Position numbers and translations under genes: made by a program | Shown here: piece by piece, positions 45,185-59,900 of the stretch | Position numbering within the stretch: position 1 is the stretch's first letter | Layout: the number at the start of each line of letters is the position of its first letter | Notes under the pieces: model-generated | The model's input: the letters and a program-made list of their open reading frames with translations, nothing else | Databases searched by the model: none | Told to the model about the DNA's origin: nothing | Assembly: GCA_964058845.1 (NCBI GenBank) | Contig: CAXKVR010000019.1 | Coordinates: 1-64,000, forward strand | Length of the DNA stretch: 64,000 nt | Direction of reading: 5' to 3' | DNA from: Carex sylvatica | Taxonomy: Eukaryota > Streptophyta > Magnoliopsida > Poales > Cyperaceae

Positions 45185-45804
45185 CAGTGGCGTAGCTAGG
45201 ATCAGGGGTAGGCAAAATAAATTATTATTATTATTTTATTTTAATTATAAAATATTATTAAATAATTTTTGTTAGAAGCGGAATCAGTAATTAACCATGA
45301 ATAAAAATCGAGTATCGAAAACTCAATTTTTTTTTAAGTTTACTTTGAAGCATAGTTCACAAGACTCTTCTATTAAAATTCAGCTCATTTTGCATAGTTA
45401 AACATAATAAAAGTAATTTAATGCATTAAATTTCAGTATATTACTTTATAAAATATTTTAGTCTATTCCTTTAAAAAAAAATAACAAATTTATTGTGGTC
45501 CCACTATCATACTATTCTTATTCACCTCTCTCTTCGGTATATTTCAAAATAGATTGATGAAAGATTACCAAAATTGTAACGACTCGGCCAATTTCACTAA
45601 TCGAGAGCTTTGACTCAGTCAAGAGCAGACAAAACTCAAATCTAGAGGTAGACAAAACCCAAATCCAAACCAACTATATATGAACTCGATACTGTATTTC
45701 AAAATCCAGGGGTAGGCAGTCTAGACAAAACCCAAATCTAAACCAACTATATACAAACTCGATACCATATTTCAAAATTCAGGATATAGGTGACTCCCCC
45801 ACTG
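45185..45804. mobile_element. hAT-type element nested in the CACTA (620 bp)
   Basis: It begins CAGTGGCGTAGCTAGGATC and ends CTCCCCCACTG, flanked by a perfect 8-bp direct repeat GTAACAAC at 45177-45184 and 45805-45812. Near the right end a ~75-bp block (GACAAAACCCAAATC...ATTTCAAAAT) is tandemly duplicated. There is no transposase. It inserted after the CACTA had captured the flanking exons. Confidence 0.85.
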
Positions 45805-45888
45805 GTAACAACAATTTATAATTTTATACATCAATCCAATTATTTAATTTTGGAAGAATCATAAATTCATAATTATAAAGAAATTTAC

Positions 45889-45967
45889 CAGATAAAATCT
45901 TTTGAAGAGTAGCTCGCGCCTCCTTCCAAGCAGGCCTTCCCATTTCAAGAAAACTGTTAGATGATGG
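45889..45967 (-). pseudogene. FAH: Captured fumarylacetoacetase exon
   Basis: The minus strand reads TTTACAG acceptor, then 26 codons encoding PSSNSFLEMG followed by RPAWKEARATLQKILS, then a G|GTAAATT donor. From memory, plant fumarylacetoacetase, the last enzyme of tyrosine breakdown, has NLNKFLAMGRPAWKEAR then STLQRILS at this position, near its N-terminus. The match is strong over the whole exon and both splice sites are kept. None of the catalytic C-terminal domain was found in the element. The exon ends in phase 1 while the next captured exon (45150) starts in phase 0, so direct splicing would shift the frame. Confidence 0.7.
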
Positions 45968-46609
45968 CTGTAAATTGAAAAATCAATCAACTTTGCTTCA
46001 AATCCATTTTGACTTCAATCAACTTTCCCATTTCAAGAAAACTGTTAGGGAGAGGCACAAAGTCTAATTAATATACATCAATTCAAGGCTGAAATTACCA
46101 CATTTCATATCAGATTTGCATAGAGGCCCCTCCCTTTTAATTTATTAACACAAGTCAAGGTAATTTACATAACAACCCCTCAATAAAAATGCACAACTAG
46201 CACTGATAAGGCAGCAAAGATACATCTCAATCGAGTCGCCCCCGGAATTTTAATATACTGGTGCAATGTATTTATTTATTTTTGTAGAAAGCATAGTGAT
46301 GTAATATGTAATAAAGCACTGTACCAACTGGTAAATAGAGACAGACAAGCACATATGAAATAAGCAAACAAAATAAAAGCTATAAAAACAGTACCAGCAA
46401 GCATAACAGTGTAATCATCAGCAACTAATACACAACAGCTACAGTGCCAGATTAATGCTGTACCAGTACTGGTGACCTGAACACTCAATCATGTGAGAAG
46501 GCACAAACTTATAATTTGGTTTAAATCTAACAAGCTACACAACTTTGAAACTAGATATGCACAAAATCTTTCTTACCTATTCGAAATTGAAACTGAAACT
46601 ATAACAGCT

Positions 46610-46634
46610 CAATTTTTTTTTTTTTTTTTTTTTG
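46610..46634. repeat. T homopolymer run in the CACTA
   Basis: About 22 consecutive T between TCAA and GAGGATATG. Confidence 0.9.
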
Positions 46635-46759
46635 AGGATATGACAAAAAGTTGGAAAGAACATAATAGAGGAAGGGAGATAAACCTTGAAGAGTTCTCCT
46701 CAGCTCTAATTGCAGTCGGCTTGCCAAGTTGGTTTCATAACAAAAAATGAACAGAATAG

Positions 46760-47110
46760 AGGAAGGGGGGTCACCAGGGCAGGGGTGAGGCGGCCGCCAG
46801 GGTTAGGGGTGAGGTGGTCGCCAGGGTTAGGGGTGAGGCGGTCACCAGGGCAGGGGTGCTCGGGAGACAGAGGCGTACCCTCTGTGAATGGAACCTCCGG
46901 TGAGAAAGCGGCGGCGAGAGTTGCTACGGCGGCGACGGAGTGTGAGTGAGTTGCTACGGCGGGAAGGAGGTTACGATGTGAGAGAGGCTGCGATGTGTTT
47001 TGGGTTTTGAACGAGAGAGTTCGTAAATTTGGGTTTCGAACGAGGGTTTTGAAAAACCCTGGAGAAGCGCGGGAGAGATGCCAATTTTCAGCTGAAATTG
47101 GTGCGCGCCT
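46760..47110 (-). other. GC-rich, first-exon-like region of the CACTA, with a minisatellite
   Basis: This block is far richer in GC than the element around it and has many CpG. At 46767-46860 about four units of ~24 bp (CACCAGGG...GGGGTGAGGCGG) are repeated. Read on the minus strand it has the pyrimidine-rich, CCGCCG-rich look of a plant 5' leader or first exon, upstream of the captured exons. It may supply a promoter. I could not identify its source gene. Confidence 0.45.
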
Positions 47111-47629
47111 GCGCGGGTTTATGCGCGAATATTTTCAGGTTTACTATCGGCTGTTTATAAAACAGTCGACAGTAAAGTATTTTTGTCAGTCTTTTATAAA
47201 TAATTGACACTAATACTAACGATTAGCGTCAGATTTTTATTTTAACCGATACTAATAGTATTAGTATCGCATTTTTAAGACGTCCAATACTAATGAAGCG
47301 ACACTAATTGTACATTCTCCACTAGTGTGGATTTCTTATTTAGTTTTATTTTTCAAAAACTTCAATTGTAATTTTGAGAGAGGACTAACTTTGACTAACC
47401 ACAACTTTATGCAGGAAACTCTGTTTTAAGCGTTCGACCATTTTTCAGAAAACTTGAGAGGATGAGACCACATTTGAGCATTTTGAGCATTCAACCACTA
47501 AAGGTTTACCTTACAAAATATCCTGCACACTCAAAATTACAAAAAAAAAATACCGTTTATAACCTCAAAACTTTAATTGAAGTTTATGAAAAATAACGAT
47601 AAGTCAAAAACCTATCGTATAGATTTGAA

Positions 47630-47745
47630 ACTTAAAACTTTGATCTAAGTAACTCAGTAAATTGGTTATATAATAAATTTGTAGAGTACCATTTTTTGCT
47701 ATTTTGGATTTCTTTTTTTTACTATTTTTTGCCATTTTATTACTG
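47630..47745. repeat. Right arm of the inverted repeat around the CACTA element
   Basis: GAGTACCATTTTTTGCTATTTT and TTTGATCTAAGTAACTCAG are the inverted counterpart of 43716-43835. Confidence 0.65.
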
Positions 47746-48030
47746 TTATTTTTCAGAAACTTCAATTAAAATTCTTTGGACAAAATCCAATTTCTTGGAG
47801 CATACACATGGAGTATGAATTGCCTTATTTGTCCAATAATTAGATGTAAAAAGTATTTGCGGAGCAATTTATATTGATCAATTGATTGGATTTTGATATA
47901 ATATATATACATTTTTCTCATATTATTGATTGAAATATATCCAAATACATGTATCAAATCAAGTAAGATAATACTAGAGATGCGTGCGTAATTCATACTG
48001 CATATCCAAATTTATTTTTAATAATTCTTA

Positions 48031-49686
48031 TGTTTGTCACGAAACGTATAGGCTTTTAATACCTAGTTTTACTCAATCTAGTTGTAAGCTTACAATAGAA
48101 GTTGGGTATAGCTGGGTGTCGAATCAACAGGGACAGTTTGATAATTACCGGACTCCACTTAACTCACATAAATTCTAAAAGTTTGAAGTGGTGATTTAGG
48201 AGTAATTTGGAATCTAAACAATTCAATGTAAATATTCAAAACAATAAGGATTTTTGGTTTTGTTTTAATATGAATAAAACGGGATTTCTAGGATTTCTGA
48301 TCTCATCTCAGCTTAGCCTCAAGGTGCCCGATCCGTGCACTTTCATGCACGGGCCGTGCGTAAGATACACGGTCCGTGTGGCCCTCGAGTTAATATAGCA
48401 GCTACTAATTTTCGTGCTTTTTCTTTGTGCAAGGTTTATATTGACCGTACCTAAGTCCCTAAATCTCAACTGTCATTTGTTGAGTTAATTACTTGGTACG
48501 GAACTCAATTTCTTCTCTCTCAGGGTTCTTAAATCTCAACCGCCGTTTGTTGGCTTAATTAACCTAAGTCACTTGTCGGTTTACTAAAGATATCATCAAT
48601 CTTTCGATGCGAGAAAAATTTCACCTTTCGGTTACTACTTGATTTCACCTTTCAATTCACAAACCTATCTCATGTACCTAGTTTGGTCGATTGAATATCA
48701 GGGTTTTACAACTACCATCTAGATGTGGCCATTCAACTAACGGATTAACCAATCAATTCAAATAATTTCAACTAAGCAATAAATTACTACACAACAAGCA
48801 AGCACAGAATTCAACACAATTTTCAAGTAAACTAGCAAGTAAAACTAAACATTCGACTACATCGTAACCCTAGAAACAAAGTATTTAGCCTAGCATAGTT
48901 AAAAAGCAAATAAAACAAATAAAGTTCATAGTTGTAATGAAAAAACTCGAAGAAATGGTTCGCGAGAATCCCCCTTTTGTCTATCCAAAATTCACTTTTA
49001 TTGCCTCCCTCAGGACCTTCCACAGCTAGCCTCTTTTCCTTATTTGGTCATGGTAATTTCCTGAAATGTCATGCACGGTCCGTATGTATTGGTGCACGGA
49101 CCGTGTGTTGAGCTACAATAAGCTCTTATAAAGAGGTAAGCAAATAAATGGAGAATCACACAAGAAACCAAGACAACAGGCAAGCAAGCACAAGAAATTT
49201 GAGATGACACAAGATTTTATGTGGAAACTATTTCGGAAAAAAATCACAGGAGCACACGGTACAAATCCACTAAATCAAAGAGTTTTACAAGTACAAGGAG
49301 ATTAGATTTCTCAATAGCACTCTCTCACACACTCTCTTACAAGTTTCAAGAAGCAAAAGCAAAATAGGTAGCGCCTATTTATTGACTTCAACTCAACACC
49401 GTGTACCTGCGTCTTGGTGAGGTGGAGTGTGCACAGTTGTGTGAATCTTCAGTCCATGATTGGGTGTAATGTGCACGGTCCATATGCAAATGGTGCACGG
49501 TTCGTGTATAGACCTTTAGACTCCAAGTTCTTTCTTGATTTCGCCAATTTTCTGCAAAGTAAGAACCAAAACACAGCAGTACCAAATCCCCACATATATG
49601 CAATGAAATGAACATAAATTCAGAATTTTAGATACAGGTTTTAATACAAAGTATGGTGAAAATATAGATAAAATGGCGAGATATCA
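48031..49686 (-). mobile_element. Solo LTR candidate, Ty3/gypsy-like (1,656 bp)
   Basis: The insertion starts TGTTTGTCACGAAACG and ends GAGATATCA; flanks are TCTTA (48026-48030) and TCTTC (49687-49691), a 5-bp duplication with one change. Copy 1 of the segmental duplication shows the empty site. Read on the minus strand it also has TG...CA ends and carries CTGTTGATTCGACACCC, which resembles the conserved end region of plant Tat-type LTRs. There is no primer site, gag or pol. Confidence 0.65.
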
Positions 49687-50128
49687 TCTTCAATTCTCTA
49701 TCAATATAAAAAAAAAACATAAATATAAAATAATTAACGAAACGGTCCGAGTCAATGTGAGGCTAGCTATTCAATAATTTCGGCAGATGTATTAATTTAT
49801 AATTTTATTATCTCTTATAAAAAACAATACTAAAGACACATTTGAACATATTATATAACAAAATAAAAAATAAAATAAATAAATAAATGAACATGAATCT
49901 GATATTAACTGATGTTTTTGCTGATGTGGATCTATATGGTTGAATACCAGTAGTTGTAAAATGAATGTCTGATAACTGATATCAAAGTGTTAGTACTAGC
50001 TGACTTTGTAATGATTTTCATGTTAATAAAAATCGGTGGATAATTTCACTTATTAAAAAAATTTAACTTGAATCAGAGACCTCGCACCTAGTTGCTGGAT
50101 AACTTTTTTAAGACCGTTGCCAATGATG

Positions 50129-50835
50129 TAGGAGTGCAAACGGGTCGGATATTACCCGATCATATTTGAATCCGTATCTAAAAATTAAATACGAATGTCT
50201 GCATATCTGTGCAGATACAGATATGGATATGGTTTTAAATTTTAATTATCCGTATCAGAATAGTAAATATATAATATATATATAATTTAAGAGTAGAACT
50301 AGGGTGTTCTTAAGCTCACCAAAGTATTTGGTGAGTTTAACTTCAAAATCCATCAAATCGATTTCAAATGACAAATTCGAACCGTTGAAATCCGCCTACC
50401 TTACGAGTGATGCGTCTACATGTGAAAATTTTAAACACTAAAATTAATTTAGTATAAAGTCAAGCGGTCAAAAAAATGTTCAAAAAATAAATGCACTAAA
50501 ATTAATTTATTAACCTTCTAATTTTGACCAATTGACTTTATACTAAATTAATTCGAATGTTTAAAATTTTCACATATAGACGCATCACTCGTAAGGTAGG
50601 CGGGTTCCCACGGTTCGGATTCGTCATTTGAAACCGATTTGATGAATTTTGGAGTTAAGCTCACCAAACACTTTGGTGAGGTTAAGAACACCCTAGTTCT
50701 ATTCATAATTTAATATATATTATAAAAAAATTATGTTATTCACTATTATAAAAAACAGATATTCATATTAGTTTAATATTCAATCCGTATCCGTATCTGA
50801 AAAAGAAAATAATCGGATATCTGTTTGCAACCCTA
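50129..50835. mobile_element. hAT-type element (707 bp) with a nested MITE
   Basis: The left end TAGGAGTGCAAACGGGTC is inverted at the right end as CTGTTTGCAACCCTA. A perfect 8-bp repeat CAATGATG flanks it at 50121-50128 and 50836-50843. Copy 1 of the segmental duplication has a single CAATGATG at this place. Without the nested MITE it is about 285 bp. It is non-coding. Confidence 0.9.
50291..50704. mobile_element. Mutator-like MITE nested in the hAT element (414 bp)
   Basis: The left end GAGTAGAACTAGGGTGTTCT matches the reverse complement of the right end, GAATAGAACTAGGGTGTTCT. A perfect 9-bp repeat ATAATTTAA flanks it (50282-50290, 50705-50713). The internal GAGTGATGCGTCTACAT motif links it to the elements at 986 and 34192. 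Confidence 0.9.
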
Positions 50836-51944
50836 CAATGATGTGATTTGTGTGTTGAAAACTTGCTATTGTCCAATTAAGGAGTCAGTCAGCTGGTGTG
50901 TGTGGCTGAGGCAATTATAGGGATCCCAGTGGTTTTTAGAGGGATTTATTTTTCTTAGCAATCATAGTGTTATTTATTTAGACGGTTTTTGTAATCATAA
51001 TTTTTGTTAGTAATATAAATGGGATTTAAGCCCTTTTGTCCAAAAAAAAAAAAAATTGTTTAAGAGAATTCAGGTTTATCCTTAGAAATGTACATATCCT
51101 AAGATTGAACATAATTTCCAGTTTGGATGGCCTTAGGCTTTTTAATGTTAATTTAGAATTAATTAAACTTTTTATTTTCTTTTATTCGAAAGTCCGTAGG
51201 CCAAATGGGTACGTATAACAAATGTGCATTTCTGTCACTAGACATGAGTTGAGTGTATTAATTGTTGGTCCTAAAAAACTGACAACATTTCTGTCATGAA
51301 TATGCAATTGCGGTGATACAGTTTGTATGTTTAAATTGAAGAAAAGGAACAGCATTTCTTCATTCCTGAGAACCTGTCTTGGTAGGGGTGTAAACGGATC
51401 TGATCCGGATCCGAATCCCAAAAATTACTTCCATTATCGGATTTGTATATGTATTTGAGACTATGTATTCGTATCTGTATCCAAAAACTATAACAAATAA
51501 ACATACGGTTTGATCTCTAACTATCTGTAATTATTTGTATCTGATCGTTTACACCCCTAAACCACAACAAAGATGTACTCTATGTTCTTAAAATAATTTA
51601 TTAAACTACATATACATACTAATGATTTATTACTTGTATTTTTAGTTGTATAGTATTGATATATGACTTTGTTGAGAAAGTAGAAACAAAAGTTGCAGCT
51701 AGTTCAAGACTCTTTTAATTTTTTTTTTTTTTTATCCTATATGCTTAGAACAAAATATTATCAAAGTTAGGTTGATATATTCTGATGAACAATATAATAC
51801 TATGACATAGTTAGTGACTATAATTTTGATAAATGATATAGGTTTTGTAATTAACAAACTTATATGAAAAATATTAGTTCTAATTTGTGAAAGGAAAAAA
51901 AAAATTATATTAGATGCTGTCAAAATGTACATTAGTAATTTTTT

Positions 51945-52125
51945 TTAATTATCTAAATTATAGTCATATTCGTATTCGTATCAGTCCAATATTCAATCCA
52001 TATTTATATTCGTTCAATATCCGATTTGTATTTATATATGAGATTCTCATCCAAAAAATTATGACCGATAAGAATACGATTTGATCACTATTTAATCCGT
52101 ACTGACCATTTACACCCCTAGGTCT
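51945..52125. mobile_element. hAT-family 3' end remnant
   Basis: CATATTCGTATTCGTATCAG, CAATATCCGATTTGTATT and the terminal CCATTTACACCCCTA match the subterminal and terminal sequence of the TAGGGGTGYAAACGG family. No left end is visible. Confidence 0.5.
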
Positions 52126-53390
52126 TGGTCTAAAAAATTCAGTGTTCTCCGTGTAGAAGGTCAAAGATTCAAAACTCAAAAAAATAGTAATTTATTAAGA
52201 TTAAATAATTAAGTAGTTTGACCTAGCCTTTACTAAAAAAAACATTTCTTCATTTCTGATCGCAGAAAGCTTTGGATGGTTTCCTGTATTACGAAGAAAA
52301 AATGAAAGATAATCATAAAGTTTTTTTTTTTTTTTTTTTTTTGCGTGAATCGCACGGACACAGTAATTCTGATTTCTTTTTCTTTTTTTCCAAAAAAGAG
52401 ACTTATTTTTAGAAGATGGTAAGAAAATTTTGGAGAAAATAAATAAGTACAAAATGGAGTGTGGTACCTTTATTTTTTTTGTGATGATGAATGTGTGGTA
52501 CCTAATTATTCCAGGCTGAAGGAACAACTCGAGACCTTTCCCAAAACTCAGTTTCAAGGCATGTGCAATATATTTTGTGATTACTTTATTCTCAAGCAAA
52601 AATTAATTGTTTACTAAAAAGATTGAATTATTTAAAATAGAATCCTGCAATAGTGTTTTCCCTTTATTTCCTTTTGCGTGTAATTTTTGGGTTAATTTTT
52701 TTATATCATTTAATTTTGTTTAGCTTTTGTTCATGTCTCCTCCAGTCCTCCATATTGTAGATTTTTTTTTATAAACCACAATTAAAAAAAAAAATTATGA
52801 AACCAACCTGATTTTTTTTTACAAAAATCATAAGAACTGAAATGCCATTTTAGCTTGATTTTTTTTTTTGAGACTGAAATAACAATTTGGTCCGAGATAT
52901 TTTCACAATTTTTTAATGTATTTTTTCTCGAAATATGTGAAAACGGCAATTCGGTTCCAAAAAATAAAAGGGACCGAAATGACATCTCAATTCTTATAGT
53001 TTTTGTAAAAAACAAAGCAATCAAGTTAGTTTGGTAAAATCTATTTTTTTTGTTTATGGTTTCTAAAAAAAATTCCTTATTGACAATTTTAGTAGGTCGT
53101 TCGCCTACTAATTTTATCTATGATTTTTTTTTTTTAGTTTACTATATACGCAATGAATATATATAAGAAAGGTTAAGTTGTAAATGAACCATTAATACTC
53201 CGTCATTCAAATCCATAATAGTTACAACAACATCAAATCAAGACGGAAATAAATTAGCACAAAAATCTCAACATGCAAACACACTCCATATCACTATAAA
53301 CACAATCAATAATCAGCAAAACAACAAGAAATAATAAAGACCCACGCACAAGATAATAATAATAATAAAAAAAAACTAAGGAAAATGCCT
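52126..53390. other. AT-rich spacer
   Basis: Several T and A homopolymers are present, for example near 52320-52342. A 132-codon minus-strand frame (52201-52599) shows no domain and includes homopolymer-encoded lysine. An imperfect inverted repeat around 52780-53060 (CAAAAATCATAAGAACTGAA... against TTCTTATAGTTTTTGTAAA) suggests a decayed MITE. No gene is supported. Confidence 0.4.
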
Positions 53391-53720
53391 GACTTAACCC
53401 TGTTTGCCATACGGCTGTAAAAGCTCTAAATACACCTTAGTTGTGTACAATCAGACCTGGATGAGAATTGGAGGTGTACGAACACGTGGCAGTGAATGAG
53501 AGGGATGATGGGAAGCCATGCGTGGTGCTTCATCCATGAAAGGGAAGAGGAGAGAAGAAGAGGGAAAAATTCAATAATGAAATGGTTATAATAGTTCTCC
53601 CTTTTTTTTCTCTGAATTTTATTGGAGAGTGTGTGTGTGCATGGTGCTCTGAAATTGGCGTTTTCTCTCTGGTATTGTTGCCCCTTACGCTAACGCAATT
53701 GTTTTCAAAAGTTCCCCATT
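53391..53720 (-). other. Promoter/leader-like segment with a possible short first exon
   Basis: On the minus strand a TATAACC motif and a CT-rich stretch precede an ATG at about 53538. A 27-codon open stretch (MDEAPRMASHHPSHSLPRVR and on) runs to a CAG|GTCTG donor-like site. A G-box ACACGTGGC lies in the coding stretch near 53481. I cannot find downstream exons, so this may be chance or a gene relic. Confidence 0.2.
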
Positions 53721-54780
53721 AAAATAATCTGCTAATGGATATGTATTATGGCCAATCGGTCATAAGATAATTTATACATGAAATTTAAAATTATATTAAA
53801 AATTATTTTTTAATCATGGGTAAAGTTAACTACAATATGGTTTGGTACGGTTAACTAAAATATTATTTTTAAGTTCGAATTTAGTACCTACTACTATATA
53901 TAATTTGAATGCTTTGAACTTTTATCTCATTCTAAAACCAGAGAAATAAATATAATTTGAAAAGTATATGTTTGACTTATCAATCAAATAAAAAAAGTCA
54001 ATAATTAAAATTCCTCGTGTGAAGTAAATTTAGTTGTTTTTATTGAAGTCACAAATTTTAAGTTCATAATAGTTTTGCCTCTCTTTTTAAAACATATGCA
54101 ATTTGTTTAGGTGTTATAAAATAGCATAAGGTCTTCTGTGTTACGGTCTCAAAAATCTATTGTATAAATTTCAGACTTCAATCTAAATAGCTCAGTAAAT
54201 TACTTATACAATAAATTTGTAGAAAATTTTTAAATTTATTTTAATATTTTTTATGATTTACAAAAGATGACAAAAAGTAACTTAAAATAAAAAAAATTAT
54301 CAATATTTTAGACTATATTTTGCAATCTTTCATAAATCATAAAAAATAAAAAATAGTAAAAAAATTTCCTCATTGTTATCTAGGTTTTTTGAATTCCGCT
54401 TATCATAATTTCAGTTCTCAATAGTTTTACAAGAACAATATTATCTTTTTCTTGTTTCTTCTACCCGCTGACAATATTTTTTTTTCATATACAGTGCCAT
54501 AATACACGCAAATTTAAAAGAGAAAAGAGAAAATATAAAAAGATAAAAGTAGAGAATCCAGCATAACCCAGTTGATTTTCGACATCGTTTTTTTGTGCAT
54601 AAATGCAAATTTGAAATCAAGCTTCTATACTTTTTAAAAAGAAAAAAGAAAGCCTGGCCCTTCTTTCCCTCAAAAAAAAAAAAAGAGGTAAAAGAAAGGG
54701 GTGTGCAGAGGGGGGAAAAAGAGAAGAAAGATTTTGTCCTAATACAAACAGAAATATACCAGAAGTTTTTTCTAGCTTGC
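53721..54780. other. AT-rich spacer 3' of the hexokinase gene
   Basis: Around 54120-54370 there is sequence related to the arms at 43716 and 47630 (CTCAGTAAATTACTTATACA, ATAAATTTGTAGAA). Nothing else is supported. Confidence 0.45.
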
Positions 54781-54792
54781 CTTTCTCCCTCA

Positions 54793-54798
54793 TTTATT
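54793..54798 (-). terminator. Candidate polyadenylation signal of the hexokinase gene
   Basis: Minus-strand AATAAA about 175 bp past the stop codon, a normal distance for a plant 3' untranslated region. Confidence 0.4.
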
Positions 54799-54973
54799 TC
54801 AACCATATAAAATCTACAGAACTCTCTCTGTCACCACCAAGATAAACAAAAGGCACCATACAACAAAAGGCCACATTAAGCTCTTATTATCAAAACCTAA
54901 AAAGCTTGCAAAAATATTGTATTGCACCTGATATATATGGTGCCTTTTGTTTGAATTAAAAGCCTATAAACTC

Positions 54974-59538
<4,565 letters not shown>

Positions 59539-59862
59539 TTCAGGTACGAATAGCCTGTACGGATCTTGTTCTTTTACAAAATGAAAAGTTGGAAAACGGA
59601 TCAAAGACGGGAGCTTTTCATCAAACGAAAGAGAAGAGGAACAAAAGTTTATAGATATTTGCGCATGTGCGACAACCCGTTATCTATCAGGATAAAGTTA
59701 GTAAAGAATAAAATAGCAATGGTTCTTTTCTTTATATTTTTGCCTTATTGGGATGGGGGAAAGAAGGCCAGCAATATAATTCAGCTGATGAATTTTTGTC
59801 TTCATGCAGTTTATAACGTGGAGGTATGGAATATGGAGCAAAGAGAGAGAGACAAGCGGGAG
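59539..59862 (-). promoter_or_regulatory. Hexokinase 5' leader
   Basis: Between the start codon and the inferred transcription start lies a leader of about 324 bp with CT-rich tracts (minus-strand CTCTCTCTTTGCTCC) typical of plant leaders. Confidence 0.45.
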
Positions 59863-59890
59863 AGACTTAATTTTGCAAAAGTTTGGCACC

Positions 59891-59900
59891 TTATTTATAC
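59891..59900 (-). promoter_or_regulatory. Hexokinase TATA box
   Basis: Minus-strand GTATAAATAA is a good TATA box about 355 bp upstream of the start codon. Transcription would begin about 30 bp further downstream on the minus strand, near 59862. Confidence 0.55.

Larger units (their letters stand above)
43844..47327 (-). mobile_element. Pack-CACTA (En/Spm-like) element with captured host exons (3,484 bp)
   Basis: Perfect 13-bp terminal inverted repeats CACTAGTGGAGAA begin at both ends. Subterminal regions carry many direct and inverted copies of ACACTAAT, GATACTAAT and TTAGTGTC, as in plant CACTA elements. Flanking triplets are TGA and TGG, a 3-bp duplication with one mismatch. No transposase domain was found. 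On the minus strand the interior carries exon fragments of fumarylacetoacetase and isopentenyl phosphate kinase, plus a GC-rich first-exon-like region near the right end. A 620-bp hAT element is nested between the captured pieces. Confidence 0.85.
47797..51716. repeat. Segmental duplication, copy 2 (with insertions)
   Basis: Collinear with 42059-43630. Once the 1,656-bp solo LTR (48031-49686) and the 707-bp hAT element (50129-50835) are removed, the two copies align along their whole length with scattered substitutions and small indels. No gene is evident in either copy. Confidence 0.85.
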
